Source: Alphaproteobacteria bacterium
GTDB taxonomy: Bacteria; Pseudomonadota; Alphaproteobacteria; Puniceispirillales; Puniceispirillaceae
Assembly: GCA_009936885.1 (NCBI GenBank)
Contig: JAACDT010000065.1
Location: 1-17,644, forward strand
Reading direction: 5' to 3'
DNA: 17,644 nucleotides
The notes under the pieces: model-generated
What the model was told of the DNA's origin: nothing
Seen by the model: the letters and a program-made list of their open reading frames with translations, nothing else
Database searches by the model: none
Translations under genes and position numbers: made by a program
Part shown: one piece after another, positions 13,606 through 17,644 of the stretch
Numbering within the stretch: position 1 is the first letter of the stretch
Layout of the letters: every line of letters starts with the position of its first letter

Positions 13606-14736
13606 TCAACAGTTTTCTTTCAAATATTGAGATAAAATTGCTTCACTTGCTATAGCTATTGCACCAACGATTGACCTAGTGCCCGTCAATAATGCGATTT
13701 GCGCCCTTGAAGAAATCAACGCAGAAAGCTCAACAGGTGATAACTCACATTCATCTAGTTTGGTAAGCGCTATAACAGGCTCCAAACTGTCATAAAGAGA
13801 AGATTGATGCGTAATCATCTGGCTATTATAATTACCTGCTAATGTTTGAATAATCGTTAATTCCCGAGGAACAAACAATTCATTTGCCTGTCTCAACAGC
13901 TCGACTGTTTTTGTGGCTTCAGTAGAAATATCTAAGATAAATTGTTTGTCTTTTTGCTTCAATAGAGACAACACAGAGCCTATTCCCGCCTGTTTGACAG
14001 GCATATTCAGTAATCTTCCAAACGCTTTTAAATCATCTGCGGGCTGCGAAGCCGTTTGCGTCACAGATACCAAAACAGGTTTGCCAAACTTGGCAGCATC
14101 AGCACAGCAGGTGGCAATTTTTGCAGCAAGCGTTGTTTTTCCAGAGCCACTGCTGCCTACTATTGAAATGATACGTGAATCATAAATATTTTCTGTAAAG
14201 GGCGCTATTAGCTTACGGGATAGTGAGCGCAAAAATGAACAACGGCCTCGCTCTTGATCTTGTTCAGCAAAACTGTTGGAGAATGCATCAATAAGTTCTG
14301 GTGAAAACCCAGCTTGCATTAACTGCACTGGCAAGCTGTGCCCTAATTCAACTGACAGACCATCTCGCTTGGTAAGCATCAATCCTGTCATCATTGATTT
14401 TAGTGACGAAATTTCTGTTTTCAGAGATTCAAAATCATCTTTTGATACTGCTAATATATTTTTTGAAGATAATGCATCTTGAGTTGATACAATCTCAGCA
14501 AAGGCTTTTTTTGGTGATGGATTAGTATCAATTAATTTGGAATCAAAGATTTTAGAAAATGCTCTTACGGAGGGACGGTGCTTTTCCTTTGTTATAGATG
14601 AATCATTGGTTGCACGCATTAAAACATTGCCATTTTTCTTCGTTGTTTTAATAATATAGGCATCTTCACCCAACTGCTCGAAAACATCTTCCATTGCAGA
14701 TGATGTGTCTTTTGCTGTTACTGTAATTGTTGCCAT
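13606..14736 (-). CDS. flhF: FlhF, SRP-type GTPase with degenerate G2/G3 motifs
   Basis: FlhF is the third SRP-family GTPase; it marks the cell pole for flagellum assembly. The 376-residue protein has the FlhF-type N-terminal domain (AMEDVFEQLGEDAYIIKTTKKNGNVL, 14-39), a variable linker, an N-type helical part (about 115-185) and the G domain (about 186-376). G1 is intact (GSSGSGKTT, 194-202) and so is G4 (TKLD, 325-328). G2, normally DTYR/DTFR, reads TQTASQ (226-231), losing the Asp and Arg. G3, normally DTAGR, reads DISTE (269-273). The G5 region (LLTGTRSIVGA) is also unusual. The frame is uninterrupted and neighbours overlap tightly, so this is a working but modified gene. AAGGA 9 bases before the ATG supports the start. 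It lies 31 bases after flhA. Confidence 0.92.
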   Translation of the reverse strand: MATITVTAKDTSSAMEDVFEQLGEDAYIIKTTKKNGNVLMRATNDSSITKEKHRPSVRAFSKIFDSKLIDTNPSPKKAFAEIVSTQDALSSKNILAVSKDDFESLKTEISSLKSMMTGLMLTKRDGLSVELGHSLPVQLMQAGFSPELIDAFSNSFAEQDQERGRCSFLRSLSRKLIAPFTENIYDSRIISIVGSSGSGKTTLAAKIATCCADAAKFGKPVLVSVTQTASQPADDLKAFGRLLNMPVKQAGIGSVLSLLKQKDKQFILDISTEATKTVELLRQANELFVPRELTIIQTLAGNYNSQMITHQSSLYDSLEPVIALTKLDECELSPVELSALISSRAQIALLTGTRSIVGAIAIASEAILSQYLKENC

Positions 14737-14767
14737 AATCTATAGTCCTTCTTATTTTTCTGGGTGA

Positions 14768-16879
14768 TTAGCTATCTGCTTCACCGGTTATGGTTGCAAC
14801 GACTTCTATTTTTCTTGTTTCTGGTAATTCTGTAAATGCTAACACTACAATATCATCAATGTGTTGGCGTATTATCTTGGAGAATTCTTTGCGTATTGCG
14901 GGAGAGACAACAATCACAGCCTGCCTTCCTTTTGCAGCCAATTCGTCATTTGTATCTGAAATTTTGCGAAGTAATTGCTGAGCAAGCGCGTTATCAATCA
15001 CCAAACCTTCTTCGCCGCTTTGACGCGCCATTGTGATTAACATATGTTCTAACTCAGACCCTAGAGTAATGACTGGTAGCGACTGATTAAGAGGGGCAAC
15101 TTGTTGAATCAAGAGTCCTGCTAATTCAGGACGAAGCATCTCCGCTGTATCAATAATACTTAAATTTCGCCCTGCAAGTGATGCAAGATTTTCCAATATT
15201 CGTCGTAGATCGCTAATTGGAACGCGCTCTTCGAGTAAAGCACGCAAAATACCTGTTAGCTGATGCAAAGGAACCAATTTAGGCACAACTGATTGAACTA
15301 GATTAGGCGCTGTTTCCGATAAATTATCTAATAGCATCTGGATATCGTCCTGCCCAACGAGCTGGCCGGCATATTTATATAATATCTGGCTTAAATGGGT
15401 TGTCATTACAGAATCAGATGCAACAATTACATAACCTTTGTTCTCAGCCTCTAACACATCATTTGGCATGATCCATACTGCATCCATACCAAAAGTTGGG
15501 TCCTTAACTTCAATGCCTTCAATTTTGATTGATGAGTTTTCTCCTGGAATAGCAAGTTTTCTTTCAGGATAAACCTGGTCCTCGCCCACAATTGTTTGCC
15601 CAACACGTAACCGATAAGTATTTGCCTCTAAGGTGAGATCATCTCTAATTCGAACAGCAGGAACAACAAATCCAAGTGCTTTAGAAACTTGCCTTCTTAT
15701 ACCTGTTACTCTGTTTACCAGCGTGCCTCCATTTTCTTCATTCACCATTTCAACAAGACCATAACCGAGTTGAATTGATACAGGCGAGTTATCTGCTATT
15801 TCTGATAATTCGATTTGCTCTGGTTTCGATGTATCTCCTTCAAGATGTAGCTCACCCGCCTCACCAGAAACAGCTTCTTTTTCGCTCGCTGCCTGCATCT
15901 TTTTATTAACAAAGAACGCTACTCCGCCTGCTACAAGACCAGCAATCAAGAAAAGTGCATTTGGCATTCCTGGCACAAATCCAAGAAGCAACAAAACCCC
16001 CGCCACAGGATACCATGCCCTAGAAAGGCTTACCTGCTCTCCAATATGCTGAGCCATATCTTGTGTTGAAGAGACGCGTGTAACGATAATTGCTGTTGAT
16101 ATTGCAAGAAGAAGAGATGGAATTTGCGCAACCAAACCATCCCCTACAGAAAGAAGTACATAATTCTGGGCTGCCACTTCAAAGCTTAGGGAATGTTGAG
16201 CAAGGCCAATAATCAGACCTCCAACAATGTTAATAATAAGGATAAGGATACCAGCAACAGCATCTCCTTTTACAAATTTTGACGCACCATCCATGGCACC
16301 ATAAAAATCTGCTTCACTACTTATTTCTTTTCTACGTAAAGTAGCTTCTTCATTTGAGAGCACGCCTGCATTAAGATCGGCATCAATAGCCATTTGTTTT
16401 CCGGGCATCGCATCAAGCGTAAATCTAGCTGTAACCTCAGATACTCTTCCTGCACCTTTGGTTATTACCAATAAGTTTATGATTACCAAAATCACAAATA
16501 CAAATATTCCTACGGCATAATTTCCAGCAATTACAAATTCGCCAAATGCCTTAATCACTTGCCCTGCTGCATCTGGACCCGTATGGCCTTCGCTCAATAC
16601 AATGCGAGTTGAAGCCACGTTCAATGCCAAGCGCAAAACCGTTGCAATTAGCAGGAGACTAGGAAAACTTGAAAAATCGAGAGGGCGATAGGTTTGCAAG
16701 GACACCATCAATATTACAAGTGATATTAAAATATTAGAAACAAAAAAAGTATCTAGCAGAAAAACCGGAAGTGGTAGTACCATCATGGCTACTAGCATTA
16801 AAATGCCCAACGGCATCGTCGCTGAAGACAAAAATCCTTTTAAATCTGATAGCCCTAAACTCCTTAGTGTCATTTCCAT
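14768..16879 (-). CDS. flhA: FlhA, flagellar type III export gate protein
   Basis: FlhA forms the nonameric export gate of the flagellar type III apparatus. The N-terminal half spans the inner membrane and the C-terminal ring docks chaperone-substrate complexes. The 703-residue protein has the usual layout: about eight membrane helices between 22 and 325, the FHIPEP signature RFTLDAMPGKQMAIDADLN (152-170), an acidic linker (335-365) and the cytoplasmic domain after 370. AGAGGA 7 bases before the ATG at 16879 supports this start over the Met two codons later. It is the first gene of the flhA-flhF-flhG-fliA-orf150 operon. A sigma-54 promoter lies about 170 bases upstream of the ATG. Length and motifs are normal, with nothing missing. 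Confidence 0.97.
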   Translation of the reverse strand: MEMTLRSLGLSDLKGFLSSATMPLGILMLVAMMVLPLPVFLLDTFFVSNILISLVILMVSLQTYRPLDFSSFPSLLLIATVLRLALNVASTRIVLSEGHTGPDAAGQVIKAFGEFVIAGNYAVGIFVFVILVIINLLVITKGAGRVSEVTARFTLDAMPGKQMAIDADLNAGVLSNEEATLRRKEISSEADFYGAMDGASKFVKGDAVAGILILIINIVGGLIIGLAQHSLSFEVAAQNYVLLSVGDGLVAQIPSLLLAISTAIIVTRVSSTQDMAQHIGEQVSLSRAWYPVAGVLLLLGFVPGMPNALFLIAGLVAGGVAFFVNKKMQAASEKEAVSGEAGELHLEGDTSKPEQIELSEIADNSPVSIQLGYGLVEMVNEENGGTLVNRVTGIRRQVSKALGFVVPAVRIRDDLTLEANTYRLRVGQTIVGEDQVYPERKLAIPGENSSIKIEGIEVKDPTFGMDAVWIMPNDVLEAENKGYVIVASDSVMTTHLSQILYKYAGQLVGQDDIQMLLDNLSETAPNLVQSVVPKLVPLHQLTGILRALLEERVPISDLRRILENLASLAGRNLSIIDTAEMLRPELAGLLIQQVAPLNQSLPVITLGSELEHMLITMARQSGEEGLVIDNALAQQLLRKISDTNDELAAKGRQAVIVVSPAIRKEFSKIIRQHIDDIVVLAFTELPETRKIEVVATITGEADS

Positions 16880-17058
16880 GACAACATCCTCTCATAAGAA
16901 AGTGTGCTAGATGTTAGATCGAAAATAGATACGTCAGAAACGGAAAAACTGATGGATTTCCTTCGTTTTTTATCTATCTGGTTCAATATTTGCACGCTAC
17001 AACTCAATTCAATTCAACATTATAATAGATGGCCTGAACATCAGACCTATGATGAGAA

Positions 17059-17074
17059 GGCAAGAAGCGTGCCA
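17059..17074 (-). promoter_or_regulatory. Sigma-54 promoter of the flhA operon
   Basis: On the minus strand TGGCACGCTTCTTGCC matches the RpoN consensus TGGCACG-N4-TTGCW at every position except the last weak one, with exact spacing between GG (-24) and GC (-12). Transcription would begin near 17048 and run toward flhA, about 168 bases before its ATG. Confidence 0.88.
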
Positions 17075-17125
17075 CATTTCGCATGCAAAAGGATAAATTC
17101 AGCATTTATTTAAGGATACCGATTA

Positions 17126-17142
17126 CTGGCACGAATAATGCA
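17126..17142 (+). promoter_or_regulatory. Sigma-54 promoter of flgP
   Basis: CTGGCACGAATAATGCA matches YTGGCACG-N4-TTGCW with one difference (A for the first T of the -12 box) and exact phasing of GG (17128-17129) and GC (17140-17141). Transcription would start near 17153, 37 bases before the lipoprotein ATG at 17190. Confidence 0.85.
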
Positions 17143-17189
17143 TGAGCGTAAAACATCAAATCGGTTAAATTTCTTAAGAGAGACCATAC

Positions 17190-17644
17190 ATGAAAAATTC
17201 GTTTTCTTTTATTTTGCCAATAACAGCAACTCTCATGTTGAGCGGCTGTGGGCATGTTATGACAAGTGCGGTAAGCACTGAATCATCCATGATTACGCCT
17301 GCTGAATTAGCGGCAAGCAATCAGGAATCGCCAACATCTTCCCTTAATTCAGTTCGCGAAATTTTCGAAGCTAATTCAGAAAATATTCCAACCTTGACAG
17401 CTGTCGGATATGCAGTTGTATCCTCTCAGCCAGGACAATCAGATGCACAACGCCGTTTAATGGCAATACGGTCAGCACGGATGGCCGCGATGCGCGATTT
17501 GGCTGAGCAAATACACGGACTGCAGGTAGATAGTTCTACAACAGTAATAGATTTAATGGTTCAGAACGATACCTTCCGCGGCATAGTATCTGGAACAATC
17601 AGAGGCGCACGTACTGTTCGTATTAATCCAACTGGCACTGATAC
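17190..17644 (+). CDS. flgP: FlgP-like LPP20-family outer-membrane lipoprotein (3' end outside window)
   Basis: The frame is open from the ATG to the end of the window, giving 151 complete codons. The N terminus is a lipoprotein signal peptide with lipobox LSGC, so Cys20 would be lipidated. After a low-complexity linker, residues from about 67 on (TLTAVGYAVVSSQPG, then QRRLMAIRSARMAAMRDLAEQI, and DLMVQNDTFRGIVSGTIRGAR) follow the LPP20 domain as in FlgP, which in Vibrio and Campylobacter forms outer-membrane disks around the flagellar motor. A sigma-54 promoter lies just upstream, and divergent flhA supports a flagellar role. The ribosome site (AAGAGAGA) is weak. Other LPP20 lipoproteins exist, so the symbol is probable rather than certain; downstream flgO or flgT homologues would settle it. 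Confidence 0.82.
   Translation, partial: MKNSFSFILPITATLMLSGCGHVMTSAVSTESSMITPAELAASNQESPTSSLNSVREIFEANSENIPTLTAVGYAVVSSQPGQSDAQRRLMAIRSARMAAMRDLAEQIHGLQVDSSTTVIDLMVQNDTFRGIVSGTIRGARTVRINPTGTD

Larger units (their letters stand above)
16880..17189. other. Divergent flagellar control region between flhA and flgP
   Basis: This 310-base region separates two divergent flagellar genes and holds two sigma-54 promoters facing away from each other, their -24 elements about 53 bases apart. The flhA side has a leader of about 168 bases; the flgP side has one of about 37. The long leader contains A/T-rich DNA, a small CAATT tandem (near 17004-17014) and no structure that I can defend as a riboswitch. 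An enhancer site for an NtrC-type activator is expected nearby, but I could not identify one. A 69-codon reading frame across it has no coding features. Confidence 0.6.

Noticed and set aside
17011..17021. 11-base word AATTCAACATT shared by the flgF (10781-10791) and flhA/flgP control regions
   Set aside because: Its position relative to the sigma-54 promoters differs in the two regions, and the word is A/T-rich, so a chance match is plausible. Not claimed as an activator site.
16904..17113. 69-codon plus-strand reading frame upstream of flgP
   Set aside because: It runs through the divergent promoter region and over the flhA sigma-54 element, has no clear ribosome site and no protein-like features. 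Treated as chance.

Overview
The window reads as chromosomal DNA of a flagellated proteobacterium with AT-rich, compact coding (roughly 40% GC by eye). I suspect an alphaproteobacterium of the marine SAR116/Rhodospirillales type, from the DUF952 protein, the style of ClpB, HtpG and the MFS permease, and small secreted proteins beside flagellar genes. This assignment is tentative: the order flhA-flhF-flhG-fliA, sigma-54 promoters and an FlgP-like lipoprotein are best known from polarly flagellated gammaproteobacteria. No rRNA, tRNA, CRISPR array, insertion sequence or phage gene was seen.

Left part (1-9004), housekeeping and metabolism. The 3' end of clpB is followed by an unrecognised exported 380-residue protein whose last 26 bases overlap the 3' end of the convergent htpG gene. 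htpG has a heat-shock-type promoter upstream. Next comes a rightward series: DUF952 protein, beta-carbonic anhydrase, LysE/RhtB exporter (2 bases after the anhydrase), MFS permease, class I SAM methyltransferase and a BktB-type thiolase. A hairpin plus T-run after the exporter gene is the only convincing intrinsic terminator.

Middle part (9059-10644), four leftward genes of unknown role. In transcription order they are a 129-residue protein with a nitrile-hydratase-alpha/NHLP leader-type domain, a Sel1-repeat exported protein 4 bases later, a 65-residue protein with a strong Shine-Dalgarno, and an 88-residue secreted four-cysteine protein. They sit directly against a flagellar promoter.

Right part (10767-17644), flagellum. 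A lone flgF-type rod gene reads rightward and meets the leftward operon flhA-flhF-flhG-fliA-orf150 tail to tail with a 2-base gap. Upstream of flhA, a 310-base intergenic region carries two divergent, near-perfect -24/-12 sigma-54 promoters, one for the flhA operon and one for an flgP-like lipoprotein gene cut by the window end. A third sigma-54-type site precedes flgF. Together these suggest a hierarchy in which RpoN and an enhancer-binding protein turn on export, rod and outer-membrane parts together with FliA, which would then drive late genes.

The most notable signal is paired divergence in the polar-placement proteins. FlhF keeps its P-loop and TKLD motif but has lost recognisable G2 and G3 motifs. 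FlhG has Thr in place of the signature lysine of the MinD-type Walker A motif and has no N-terminal extension that could carry the FlhF-activating DQAxxLR motif. The other strong candidate for something new is the two-gene unit of the NHLP-leader-like protein and the Sel1 protein, which has no RiPP-modifying enzyme nearby.
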